Below, in pieces: positions 1-7,512 of a stretch of DNA of 19,852 nucleotides (position 1 is the stretch's first letter; every line of letters begins with the position of its first letter). The stretch spans positions 1 through 19,852 of the forward strand of contig JBKPGE010000286.1 of NCBI GenBank assembly GCA_046729215.1, read 5' to 3'. The notes under the pieces are model-generated. The model was not told the origin of the DNA and ran no database searches. It saw nothing but the letters and a program-made list of their open reading frames with translations. The translations under genes were made by a program, and so were the position numbers. This DNA comes from JACDAN01 sp046729215 (GTDB taxonomy: Bacteria > Actinomycetota > Thermoleophilia > Gaiellales > Gaiellaceae).

Positions 1-1
1 C

Positions 2-106
2 GGCGACGGCTGGGAAGAAGTCGCCGCCGGGATCGACAGCTGGCTCAGCGGAGTGCTCGAGGCGTCGAAGGCCGCAGAGGCGCCCGCCGGACCACCGGGA
101 GACTGA
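2..106 (+). CDS. C-terminal fragment, possibly an SRPBCC/AHSA1-type protein
   Basis: This frame is open from the left edge to a TGA at 104-106 and gives the last 34 residues of a protein that begins outside the window. The visible tail has an amphipathic stretch (GWEEVAAGIDSWLSGVLEA) followed by a short Ala/Pro/Gly-rich end. A closing helix of this kind, beginning with Gly-Trp, is common at the C-terminus of AHSA1/SRPBCC proteins, and the next gene on the opposite strand belongs to that family, so a second SRPBCC protein is a reasonable guess. The fragment is too short to prove it. It converges on the gene at 134-640. Confidence 0.45.
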   Translation, partial: GDGWEEVAAGIDSWLSGVLEASKAAEAPAGPPGD

Positions 107-116
107 TCCCCGGTGG
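92..116. terminator. Hairpin between convergent genes (candidate bidirectional terminator)
   Basis: A perfect 8-bp inverted repeat (CCACCGGG / CCCGGTGG) flanks a 9-nt loop that contains the TGA of the left-edge gene. It lies between two convergent genes, where a shared terminator is expected. There is no T tract on either side, so it is not a classical intrinsic terminator. Confidence 0.35.
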
Positions 117-133
117 CCCTGCGGCGGGCCGGG

Positions 134-640
134 TCAGCGAAGCGACTGCGCGACTCCTTCCAGGAGCTGCATGGCGTCCTGCATCCCCGCCTCCATCCCC
201 GACTCGATGATCGCGTCGCGGATTTCCTTGCTCGGCGCCTCGACGAGGATCGTGAGCGTCGTGCGCCCGTCCACCTCTGTGAACGTCGCAGTGTTCAGCG
301 TTCCCTGCTCGGGCCCGTCCTCTGGCTGAGGCACGCCCTCGTAGACCTCGGTCGAGACCAGCCGCTCGTTCGGGACGATCTCTCGGTACTCGCCGTGGAA
401 GCCGACCTCGGATCCGTCCTCGGTCACCGCGACGGACCGCCACTTGCCGCCGACCCGCAGGTCGATCTCGGCGATCGTGACCTCGCCGCGGTTTGCGTGC
501 CACCAGCGCCTGACGAGCTCGGGCTCGGTGTAGGCCTTGTAGACGAGGTGCCTCGGCGCGTCGAACTCCCGCGTGATGAGGATCTGCTGATCCGTCGGAA
601 GCGTCAGCGTCGCCGCCCGACTAGCCGTCACGTCTGCCAT
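134..640 (-). CDS. AHSA1/SRPBCC-domain protein
   Basis: A 168-residue protein of the AHSA1 (activator of Hsp90 ATPase homologue 1-like) branch of the START/SRPBCC fold, a cup-shaped cytosolic fold that binds hydrophobic ligands. Visible hallmarks are the opening strand 'ITREFDAPRHLVYKAYTEPELVRRWW', the central 'GGKWRSV' and 'FHGEYREIVPNERLVSTEVYEG', and a long C-terminal helix (about residues 140-168). ATG 640 is chosen because AAAGGAGG sits just upstream; a frame extension to 679 would only read through the ArsR gene. The start lies inside the upstream ArsR gene (20-nt overlap), so the two are co-transcribed and probably translationally coupled. ArsR-AHSA1 pairs are common in actinobacteria, where the repressor is thought to control the pair. 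The ligand is unknown. Confidence 0.9.
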   Translation of the reverse strand: MADVTASRAATLTLPTDQQILITREFDAPRHLVYKAYTEPELVRRWWHANRGEVTIAEIDLRVGGKWRSVAVTEDGSEVGFHGEYREIVPNERLVSTEVYEGVPQPEDGPEQGTLNTATFTEVDGRTTLTILVEAPSKEIRDAIIESGMEAGMQDAMQLLEGVAQSLR

Positions 641-977
641 CTCCTTCCTCCTTTTGCTTGAGGCCTTCCAACACGACATCCAGCTCGTTGAACCGTTCCG
701 ACCACGTGCGCTCGTAGTCCTTCACCCAGTCGTGGATGGGCTTGAGCGCCCGGCCGTTCAGCCGGTAGAGCCGCTGCCGTCCTTGATCACGCACGTCAAC
801 CGCCCCCACTTCACGGAGGACCCGCAGATGCTTTGAGACCTGCGGCTGACTGAGGCCGAGCACGTGTACCAGGTCGTTCACGGGTCGTTCCCCGCCGGCG
901 AGGACGTCCAGTATCTGCCGCCGTCGGGGCTCGGCCACCGCGTTGAACGCATCTGCTGTCGTTGCTGCTCGTGCCAC
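621..977 (-). CDS. ArsR-family winged-helix transcriptional regulator
   Basis: A 118-residue ArsR/SmtB-type repressor. The winged helix occupies about residues 10-85: 'FNAVAEPRRRQILDVLAGGE' (first helices), 'VNDLVHVLGLSQPQVSKHLRVLREVGAV' (helix-turn-helix with the usual S-Q-P-x-V-S-K-H-L recognition helix) and 'DQGRQRLYRLNG' (wing). No metal-binding Cys pair is visible in the recognition helix, so this looks like the non-metal SdpR/AHSA1-linked subgroup. The start is GTG 977 with no convincing Shine-Dalgarno, so the mRNA may be leaderless. The 3' end overlaps the AHSA1 gene by 20 nt. An AT-rich imperfect palindrome 9 nt upstream (986-1007) is a plausible autoregulatory operator. Confidence 0.92.
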   Translation of the reverse strand: MARAATTADAFNAVAEPRRRQILDVLAGGERPVNDLVHVLGLSQPQVSKHLRVLREVGAVDVRDQGRQRLYRLNGRALKPIHDWVKDYERTWSERFNELDVVLEGLKQKEEGDGRRDG

Positions 978-985
978 GGAAGGAT

Positions 986-1007
986 TATATACCTATATCG
1001 GAATATA
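986..1007. promoter_or_regulatory. AT-rich imperfect palindrome, candidate ArsR operator
   Basis: Two 10-bp half sites (TATATACCTA and TCGGAATATA) separated by TA match as an inverted repeat at 8 of 10 positions. This is a striking AT-rich island in very GC-rich DNA, 9 bp upstream of the ArsR start and between that gene and the divergent DUF2630 gene. ArsR regulators typically bind imperfect AT-rich inverted repeats overlapping their own promoter. Assignment is inferred from position and symmetry. Confidence 0.5.
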
Positions 1008-1065
1008 TCAACTGGAAGAGCAAGTCCCTGGCTTAAGCTGGCTCGCAAACGACGTGGGAGGACCG

Positions 1066-1308
1066 ATGGACGACCCGAAGATCCATGACGCGATCGAGGA
1101 GCTCGTGGCCGAGGAACACCAGCTCTGGCAACGGGAGTCGAGCGGCGATGCGACCGACGCCGACCGTCGCCGGCTCCAAGAGGTGAAGGTCTCGCTCGAC
1201 CAGTGCTGGGACCTGCTGCGCCAGCGCCGCGCGCTGCGCGAGGCCGGCCGCGACCCGTCCGCCGCCGATGCCCGGCGGTCGGAGGTGGTGGAGGGCTACG
1301 AGCAGTAG
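1066..1308 (+). CDS. DUF2630 family protein
   Basis: An 80-residue soluble, strongly charged, mostly helical protein. The sequence matches the actinobacterial DUF2630 family along its length: 'IHDAIEELVAEEHQLWQRE' at the start, 'LDQCWDLLRQRRALREAG' in the middle and a closing 'EVVEGYEQ'. The function is unknown; family members are small helical proteins of about this size. ATG 1066 follows GGGAGG at a normal distance. Its 3' end overlaps the only ATG available to the NhaA frame (1268), so the two may be co-expressed. It is divergent from the ArsR gene. Confidence 0.9.
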   Translation: MDDPKIHDAIEELVAEEHQLWQRESSGDATDADRRRLQEVKVSLDQCWDLLRQRRALREAGRDPSAADARRSEVVEGYEQ

Positions 1309-3205
1309 GCCAGATCGGAGCGGCCGCCCGGCCGGGTTCTCCGGGCGAACCGCATGGGCGCGCAGCATCCAGACGCCGCTCCGCGAGTTCCTCCGCACCG
1401 AGACCGGCGGCGCCGCGATCCTGCTCGCGGCCGCCGTCACTGCGCTCGTCTGGGTGAACGTCGCGACGTCGTCCTACGACTCCTTCTGGGGGACGACGCT
1501 CGCGATCGACATAGGCGGCCACGGCGTCGCCCTCGATCTGCGCGAGTGGGTCAACAGCGGCCTGATGACGTTCTTCTTCTTCGTCGTCGGGCTCGAAGCG
1601 CGGCGAGAGTTCGATCTGGGCGAGCTCCGTGAGCGGCGGCGGTTCGCGCTGCCGCTGCTCGCATCGATTAGCGGGATGGCGGTCGCCATCGGGATCTACC
1701 TCACCTTCAACGCCGGGCGCTCATCCGCGACGGGTTGGGGGATCGCGATGTCGACCGACACCGCGTTCGCGCTCGGCGTTCTGGCGCTCGTCGGCCCGCG
1801 CTTTCCCGACCGCCTGCGTGCGTTCATGCTCACGCTCGTCGTCGTCGACGACATCGTGGCGCTCGTCGTCATCGCAACGGTCTACACGGAGACGCTCCAC
1901 CTTGGGCCGCTGCTCGTGGCCGTCGGCTTCTTCGGCGCCGTCCTCGTCGCACGCAGCCTGCAGATCCGTGCAGGTGCCCTGTACCTCGTCCTTGGTGCCG
2001 GGGCCTGGGTCGGCCTGCTCGAGTCGGGGGTCGAGCCTGTCGTCATCGGCCTCGCGATGGGGCTCCTCGTCTACGCCTTCCCGGCTCCGCGGTCCAGTCT
2101 GGAAAGCGTCACGGACCGGTTTCGCGAGTTTCGCGAGCAGCCGACGGCGGAGCTCGCCCGCGTGGCCGGTCTCGAGCTCAGGGCGGCGACGCCGTCCAAC
2201 GAACGGCTCCAGCAGCTGTTCCACCCCTGGACGAGTTACGTCGTCGTTCCGCTGTTCGCGCTCGCGAATGCAGGCATCGCGATCGACTCCGACTTCCTGG
2301 CGCGCGGCTTCACCTCGCCGATCACGCTCGGGATCCTGTTCGGCTACGTCGTTGGGAAGCCGGTGGGCATCTTCGGCGGCTCATGGCTGCTGACGCGGCT
2401 GAGCGGCGGGCTCCTCCGTCCGCCCGTGGGCTGGGTGGCGGTCGCCGGCGCGGGCACGATCGCCGGAATCGGCTTCACCGTGGCGCTGCTGGTCGCCACC
2501 CTTGCGTTCGACGGCGCGCAGCTGGAGGAGGCGAAGCTCGGGATCTTGACCGCAGCGCTCGGCTCGGCGCTCATTACCTGGCTGGTCTTCCGCGCAACGG
2601 CGATGCTGGCCCTGCGGACGCGCGCCCGCGCCCTCCTGGGAACCGCCGAGCCGCTCGTCGACCTCTACATCGACGTCGACCCGGAGCGGGATCACATCCG
2701 CGGGCCGATGGCCGCGCCGGTGACGCTCGTCGAGTACGGTGACCTGGAGTGTCCCTTCTGCGGCATGGCCGAACCGGTCGTGCGAGAGCTCCTGCGCGAC
2801 TTCGCCGACGTCCGCTATGTCTGGCGGCACCTGCCGCTGAACGATGTCCACCCGCATGCGCAGATCGCGGCGGAAGCGGCGGAGGCCGCAGGCAATCAGG
2901 GCGCGTTCTGGGAGATGCACGACATGCTGTTCGCTCACCAGGACGCGCTGACCCCGACCGACCTGGTTGGCTACGCGGAGGAGCTCGGCCTCGACGGCGA
3001 GCGCTTCATGGTCGACTTGCGTGAGCACACCGGCGCCCCCCGCATCGCCGAGGACGTCGACAGCGCCGACCTGAGCGGCGTCACGGGGACTCCCACGTTT
3101 TTCATCAACGGCCGCCGCCACCACGGCGCCTACGACATCAGGACGCTGTCGGGAGCCGTGCGCGTGGCCGGCGCCCAGTCGCTGGCGGCAGCGCCGACGG
3201 ACTGA
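1268..3205 (+). CDS. nhaA: Na+/H+ antiporter NhaA fused to a C-terminal DsbA-like thioredoxin domain
   Basis: A 645-residue fusion. About residues 34-450 form an NhaA antiporter, which exchanges Na+ or Li+ for protons across the cytoplasmic membrane. Key residues are present: STDTAFALG with Asp164, VVDDI with Asp194-Asp195 (the ion-binding pair) and GKPVG with Lys364, then the glycine-rich helix 'GTIAGIGFTVALLVATLAF'. Residues about 480-640 are a DsbA/thioredoxin-like domain with active site Cys495-Pro-Phe-Cys498 and a cis-Pro loop (GTPTFFING). NhaA-thioredoxin fusions of this length are known in actinobacteria. The start is doubtful: ATG 1268 is the only ATG/GTG/TTG in frame, overlaps DUF2630 by 41 nt, has no good Shine-Dalgarno, and residues 1-33 do not look like NhaA. 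Loss of one G from the GGG at 1356-1358 would join the ATG at 1354 directly to residues ARSIQTPLREF. Confidence 0.93.
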   Translation: MPGGRRWWRATSSRPDRSGRPAGFSGRTAWARSIQTPLREFLRTETGGAAILLAAAVTALVWVNVATSSYDSFWGTTLAIDIGGHGVALDLREWVNSGLMTFFFFVVGLEARREFDLGELRERRRFALPLLASISGMAVAIGIYLTFNAGRSSATGWGIAMSTDTAFALGVLALVGPRFPDRLRAFMLTLVVVDDIVALVVIATVYTETLHLGPLLVAVGFFGAVLVARSLQIRAGALYLVLGAGAWVGLLESGVEPVVIGLAMGLLVYAFPAPRSSLESVTDRFREFREQPTAELARVAGLELRAATPSNERLQQLFHPWTSYVVVPLFALANAGIAIDSDFLARGFTSPITLGILFGYVVGKPVGIFGGSWLLTRLSGGLLRPPVGWVAVAGAGTIAGIGFTVALLVATLAFDGAQLEEAKLGILTAALGSALITWLVFRATAMLALRTRARALLGTAEPLVDLYIDVDPERDHIRGPMAAPVTLVEYGDLECPFCGMAEPVVRELLRDFADVRYVWRHLPLNDVHPHAQIAAEAAEAAGNQGAFWEMHDMLFAHQDALTPTDLVGYAEELGLDGERFMVDLREHTGAPRIAEDVDSADLSGVTGTPTFFINGRRHHGAYDIRTLSGAVRVAGAQSLAAAPTD

Positions 3206-3237
3206 GCCCCGGAACGAATAGCGGCGGTAACGCGCTT

Positions 3238-4356
3238 CTAGCCGAACACCTTCGAGCGGACTGAGACGGCGGTGTCCGGGTTGTCGCTGAAGAGGCCGTC
3301 GACACCGAGCTTGTAGAAGAGCTCGAGCTCGCCCGGCAGGTTGCCCGGCGCCGCGAGATACAGCGGATGCGCCGCGTTCCCTTGGCGGAAATCCTCCGGC
3401 AGGAACGAGTTCTCGCGGCGGAAGGTCCAGGGATGCAGGACGAGGCCGGCTCGATGAGCATCGCGGACGAGAGTCGTCGGCGCGAGCAGGCGGTTGGATG
3501 CGTCGCGCGGGACGATCAGGTTCTTGTTCGGCCCGATGCCGTCGGCGTAGCGTGCGATCTCCGCGAGGCCGGCGGGCTTGGCGAGATCTGCATACGTCCG
3601 CGGGTCACCGGAGACCACGAAGTCGAAAGGCTTCCCGACGGCGTCGAGGAGCTGCACGAGCCTGACCCTCGTCATCCGGCTCAACTCCTTCAGGTTCGAG
3701 ACCTCGAACGACTGGATGAACACCGGCGCCTTGGAGCGGTCGAGGCCGTTCGCCCGCAGGGTCGCGACCAGCGGCTCCTCGAGCGAGAGGCCGATGCGGT
3801 CGAAATACGTCGGATGCTTGGTCTCGGGGTAGATCCCGACGCCCTCGCGCTTGGCGAGCGCGATCACCTCTTGGAAGGTCGGGATCTGGAGCTGACGATC
3901 GAACACCGTGTTCGCCGGGCGCAGGTCCGGCAGGCGCTCCTTCGCCCGCAGCGTCTTGAGCTCGGCGAGCGTGAAGTCCTCTGTGAACCAACCCGTGATC
4001 GAGACGCCGTCCACGACTTTCGTCGTGCGCCGGCCCGCAAACTCGGGATGCTCGGCGACGTCAGTTGTGCCGGAGATGTCGTTCTCGTGGCGGGCGACGA
4101 GGACGTGGTCCTTCGTCGAGACCAGATCCGGCTCGATGTAGTCCGCTCCCATCGCGATCGCGAGCTCGTACGAGGCGAGGGTGTGCTCGGGACGGTACCC
4201 GCTCGCTCCGCGGTGGCGGATCACGATGGGACGCACGTGCGATCTTCGCTCGTCGCTTCCGCGGCTTGCGCGGCCCTGCGACGCAGAGACTGCACCGGCC
4301 ACGATGGCGAATACGAGGATCACGGCTGCCAATATCAGCTTCCAACGCTTGTTCAC
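3238..4356 (-). CDS. glpQ: Exported glycerophosphodiester phosphodiesterase (GlpQ-like)
   Basis: A 372-residue enzyme of the GDPD family, which hydrolyses glycerophosphodiesters to glycerol-3-phosphate and an alcohol. The catalytic region is clear: HRGASGYRPEHT (His48, Arg49, Glu57), EPDL (Glu75, Asp77) and ARHEND (His90), followed by YPETKHP, typical of the GlpQ branch. Residues 1-25 are a basic start plus a hydrophobic segment, so the protein is exported, either cleaved after about residue 25 or anchored. GTG 4356 is chosen because AGGAGG lies 8 nt upstream; a frame extension further upstream only reads antisense to ppk1. It is divergent from ppk1 across a 228-bp gap, which places scavenging of phosphate from lipid head groups beside polyphosphate storage. 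It converges on nhaA. Confidence 0.93.
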   Translation of the reverse strand: MNKRWKLILAAVILVFAIVAGAVSASQGRASRGSDERRSHVRPIVIRHRGASGYRPEHTLASYELAIAMGADYIEPDLVSTKDHVLVARHENDISGTTDVAEHPEFAGRRTTKVVDGVSITGWFTEDFTLAELKTLRAKERLPDLRPANTVFDRQLQIPTFQEVIALAKREGVGIYPETKHPTYFDRIGLSLEEPLVATLRANGLDRSKAPVFIQSFEVSNLKELSRMTRVRLVQLLDAVGKPFDFVVSGDPRTYADLAKPAGLAEIARYADGIGPNKNLIVPRDASNRLLAPTTLVRDAHRAGLVLHPWTFRRENSFLPEDFRQGNAAHPLYLAAPGNLPGELELFYKLGVDGLFSDNPDTAVSVRSKVFG

Positions 4357-4584
4357 GACGGCGACCTCCTGGCGGTTGGGAATCGCTCGCGACGCTAGGA
4401 GGTGTCGACGAGCAGATGGGTTACGGCCCTGTGAGCGCCGGGTGAAAAAAGCGAGAGAACGGCCGTGCGGCTTCCGCACCCAGTCGTGCGGACTAAGCTT
4501 GGAAGTGACGCGAAGTGCGGCTCGTGATCTCTTCGCGGCGTAGAAGCCGCTGGATCTCATCCGTAGCGCGTCTTTTGGTGTGAG
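4357..4584. promoter_or_regulatory. Divergent intergenic region between the GDPD gene and ppk1
   Basis: This 228-bp gap must hold promoters for both genes. It contains a perfect hairpin GTGCGG-CTT-CCGCAC (4465-4479), two further direct copies of GTGCGG (4486-4491 and 4515-4520), and a small hairpin GCGGC-N6-GCCGC (4535-4550) in the ppk1 leader. On the minus strand TTCACCCGGCG followed by CTCACAGGGCC (about 4425-4446) is faintly like the 11-bp direct repeats bound by actinobacterial PhoP, with one good half only. I could not identify confident -35/-10 boxes. Confidence 0.4.
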
Positions 4585-6714
4585 TTGGAGAACGAAGAGC
4601 CCCTTCCAGCCTCGAGTGGCGTAGCTCCGGCGGCTTCCCGCGATGGAAGGCTCTCGCTTGCAGGGCACGAGGGCCAAGTCCGCTTCCTGAATCGAGAGCT
4701 TTCTTGGCTGGACTTCAACGAGCACGTGCTGGCGTTCGCAGAGCGGCGCTCTTTGCCGGTGCTGGAGCGGGCCAAGTTCCTTGCGATCTTCAGCGACAAC
4801 CTCGACGAGTTCTTCCAGGTACGCGTCGGCAGCTTGAAGATGCAGGTCGAGGCGGGAATCGCAAGTGGCCCGGGCGAGGAGCCCACAGGAGCGAAGCTGA
4901 GCGCGATCACCGCCCGCGTTCGAGACCTCGTCGAGCGACGGAGCAGCGTCTTCACCGCCCAACTCGTGCCGGATCTGGCGGCAGCCGGGATCCACCTGTC
5001 GAACTGGGACGAGCTCGATGAGGACGACCGTGCGTTCATCGACACGATGTTCGACGAGCAGATCTTCCCCGTCTTGACGCCGCTTGCCGTCGACCCCGCA
5101 CACCCGTTCCCGTACATCTCGAACCTCTCGCTCAACCTCGCCGTCGTCGTCAGAGCCCCGGGCGAGCTGACCAAGCGGATCGCACGGGTGAAGGTGCCCT
5201 CGCTACTCCCACGCTTCGTCGTTCTTCCTGACGGCGAGCGCTGCGTGCCGATCGAGCAGGTGCTTGCGCGCCACCTGTCGGCGCTGTTCCCGGGAATGGA
5301 GATCGTCGAGCACTCCGCGTTTCACGTGACGCGCAATGCCGACTACGACATCGATCTCGACGGCGCAGACGACATGGTTGCTGCGGTCGAGTCGGTGCTG
5401 CGCCGTCGGCGGCGCTCCCCGATCGTCGTGCGGCTCGAGGTGGAGTCGTCCATGTCTGATGAGGCGCGGAGCCTGCTCGAGCGAGAGCTTCGGCTCGAAG
5501 ACAGCGACGTCTACCGGGTCGACGGTCCGCTCGATCTCAGCGGGCTCTGGTCGATCGCGGCGCTCGACCGCCCGGATCTGAAGCTCGAGCCCTGGACACC
5601 GGTCACCCCGATCCGGCTCGCTTCGACCGAAGACGGCCCGCCGGATCTGTTCGCTGTGATCCGAGCCGGCGACGTCCTCGTCCATCATCCGTACGAGTCG
5701 TTCGAGACGTCCGTAGAGACGTTCATCGAGCAAGCCGCCCGCGACCCCTCGGTGCTGGCGATCAAGCAGACGCTTTACCGCACCTCCCCGGCCGAGAGCC
5801 GAATCATGGAGGCTCTCATCCGCGCAGCGGGCGAGGCGAAGCAGGTCGTATGCATCGTCGAGTTGAAGGCGCGCTTCGACGAGGAGGCGAACATCGGCTG
5901 GGCCCAGAAGCTCGAAGATGCCGGTGTTCACGTCGCGTACGGCGTCGTCGGCCTGAAGACGCACGCAAAGATGTGTCTCGCAGTCCGCAACGAGGAGGGG
6001 AGGATCCGCAGGTACGCGCACATCGGCACGGGGAACTACAACCTGGAGACAGCCGACACCTACGAGGATCTCGGACTGCTGACCGCCGACCCGGAGGTGA
6101 CCGCCGATGTTTCCGACGCCTTCAACCTGCTGACCGGCTACAGCCGCCAGCAAGAGTTCCGGACGGTGCTCGTCGCACCACGCGGCATGCGCGAGGGGCT
6201 CCTCGAGCTCATTCGAGGGCAGGCCTTCGAGGACGGCTCGATCACGATGAAGCTGAACAGCCTTGTCGACGCGGAGGTGATCGAAGCGCTCTACGACGCC
6301 TCGCAGGCCGGCGCGCGGATCGACCTGATCGTACGAAGCATCTGTTGCCTGCGCCCCGGAGAGCCCGGCCTCTCCGAGACGATCCGGGTCCGCTCACTCG
6401 TGGGCCGCTTCCTCGAGCATTCCCGCGTCTACCGGTTCGGGCGGGGGCCGCAGGCCACATACCTGTTCGGGTCGGCCGATCTGATGCCGCGCAACCTCGA
6501 CCGGCGAATGGAGGTCCTGGCGCCCATCCTCGAGCCGACGCTCCGGGATCGGATCGATGAGATGCTCGATGTCCTCCTCTCGGACGATGAGCTTGCGTGG
6601 GCGCTTGCTCCAGACGGGACTTGGGCGGCGCCGAACGGCTCGGCGCTGAGTAACGCCCAGACCCGCCTCGAGGAAGCCGCACTCGCAGGCGCGCGGCGCG
6701 TCGCGGCGGTCTGA
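4585..6714 (+). CDS. ppk1: Polyphosphate kinase 1
   Basis: A 709-residue PPK1, which reversibly transfers the terminal phosphate of ATP to long-chain polyphosphate through a phosphohistidine intermediate. The four-part family layout is complete: N domain (about 30-130, FLNRELSWLDFNEHVLAFA and FSDNLDEFFQVRVG), head domain, and two C-terminal phospholipase-D-like domains. The phospho-acceptor is His460 in LKTHAKMCL and the second histidine is His479 in YAHIGTGNYN, spaced 19 residues as in the E. coli enzyme (435/454). SADLMPRNLDRRMEVLAPI closes the C2 domain. The start is probably TTG 4585; no ATG or GTG lies between it and the conserved region, and the Shine-Dalgarno is weak. It is the first gene of a tight trio with the CYTH gene (9-bp gap) and the DHFR-like gene. 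Confidence 0.96.
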   Translation: MENEEPLPASSGVAPAASRDGRLSLAGHEGQVRFLNRELSWLDFNEHVLAFAERRSLPVLERAKFLAIFSDNLDEFFQVRVGSLKMQVEAGIASGPGEEPTGAKLSAITARVRDLVERRSSVFTAQLVPDLAAAGIHLSNWDELDEDDRAFIDTMFDEQIFPVLTPLAVDPAHPFPYISNLSLNLAVVVRAPGELTKRIARVKVPSLLPRFVVLPDGERCVPIEQVLARHLSALFPGMEIVEHSAFHVTRNADYDIDLDGADDMVAAVESVLRRRRRSPIVVRLEVESSMSDEARSLLERELRLEDSDVYRVDGPLDLSGLWSIAALDRPDLKLEPWTPVTPIRLASTEDGPPDLFAVIRAGDVLVHHPYESFETSVETFIEQAARDPSVLAIKQTLYRTSPAESRIMEALIRAAGEAKQVVCIVELKARFDEEANIGWAQKLEDAGVHVAYGVVGLKTHAKMCLAVRNEEGRIRRYAHIGTGNYNLETADTYEDLGLLTADPEVTADVSDAFNLLTGYSRQQEFRTVLVAPRGMREGLLELIRGQAFEDGSITMKLNSLVDAEVIEALYDASQAGARIDLIVRSICCLRPGEPGLSETIRVRSLVGRFLEHSRVYRFGRGPQATYLFGSADLMPRNLDRRMEVLAPILEPTLRDRIDEMLDVLLSDDELAWALAPDGTWAAPNGSALSNAQTRLEEAALAGARRVAAV

Positions 6715-6723
6715 GTCGCTCGC

Positions 6724-7512
6724 ATGGCGCCGGCAGAGAAGCCCAGGCCGCTCTCGGGCGAGGAGCTCGAGCAGTTGTCCGCCTTGATCAAGGATGCTGA
6801 CAGTGTCGAGCTGAAGCTGACCGTGCCCGAGTCCGACCAGCGCTCGACGGTCGCCGCGCTCGGGATGGATCCGCTCGAGGCCGAGATTCGGCAGGCCTTC
6901 TTCTTCGACACGGCGGACCTCGCCCTGAACAGACGCGGCCTCGTTGTGCGCGCCCGCCGGGTCCAGAACAAAGAAGGCGACTCAGTCGTCAAGCTCCGAC
7001 CGGTCGTCCCCGGTGAGCTGCCGACAAAGCTGCGTAGCTCGCCCAACCTGGCCGTCGAGGTCGACGCCATGCCCGGGGGCTACGTGTGCTCGGCGGCCAT
7101 GAAGACCTCAATCGAAAACGCCGAGGTGAAGCGAGTTGCCGAGGGGACACGGCCGCTCCGCAGGCTTCTCTCGAAAGAGCAGCGGAGCTTCTTCGCCTCT
7201 CACGCCCCAGACGGCATCGAGCTCGATGATCTGGTTCTGCTCGGCCCGATTCTCGTTTTCAAGCTGAAGTTCAGGCCTCCGGACTACGATCGGAAGCTCG
7301 TTGCGGAGCTCTGGAATTACCCTGACAATTCGCGGATCCTCGAGCTCTCCACGAAATGCGTGCCGGCCGAGGCCTTCCAGGTGGCCCTCGAGACCAGGGC
7401 CTTCTTGCGCAAGCGAGGCGTCGATCTGTCCGGCGAGCAGCAGACGAAGACCAAGACCGCGCTCGACTTCTTCTCGAAGAGCCTGTCCAGCCCGGCTCGT
7501 ATCCGCTCATGA
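6724..7512 (+). CDS. CYTH-domain (triphosphate tunnel) protein
   Basis: A 262-residue protein with CYTH-type features: the opening strand VELKLTVPE (about residues 28-36), 'FFFDTADLALNRRGLVVRARR' with the expected basic cluster, SVVKLRPV and LAVEVDAMPG. CYTH domains form a beta-tunnel that binds triphosphate-containing ligands with metal ions; members include adenylate cyclases, thiamine triphosphatases and inorganic tripolyphosphatases. The canonical ExExK is altered: the first Glu is Ser, leaving SVELK, so catalysis cannot be assumed. It starts 9 bp after ppk1 and overlaps the next gene by ATGA, which fits a role linked to polyphosphate. Relatives are often labelled adenylate cyclase without direct proof. 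No CHAD domain follows. Confidence 0.8.
   Translation: MAPAEKPRPLSGEELEQLSALIKDADSVELKLTVPESDQRSTVAALGMDPLEAEIRQAFFFDTADLALNRRGLVVRARRVQNKEGDSVVKLRPVVPGELPTKLRSSPNLAVEVDAMPGGYVCSAAMKTSIENAEVKRVAEGTRPLRRLLSKEQRSFFASHAPDGIELDDLVLLGPILVFKLKFRPPDYDRKLVAELWNYPDNSRILELSTKCVPAEAFQVALETRAFLRKRGVDLSGEQQTKTKTALDFFSKSLSSPARIRS

Noticed and set aside
2381..3124. Minus-strand ORF of 247 codons opposite nhaA
   Set aside because: It shadows the end of the antiporter and the thioredoxin-like domain, and its translation has no recognisable domain.
4425..4446. Confident PHO box (PhoP binding site)
   Set aside because: Only one half (TTCACC) fits well; the second half and flanks do not, so it is mentioned only as a weak possibility.
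4357..5103. Upstream extension of the GDPD frame to 5103 on the minus strand
   Set aside because: It is antisense to the conserved N-terminus of ppk1; the signal peptide and AGGAGG place the start at GTG 4356.
5203..6153. Long minus-strand ORF inside ppk1
   Set aside because: It lies opposite the conserved PPK1 core including both histidine motifs; long antisense frames are expected at this GC content.
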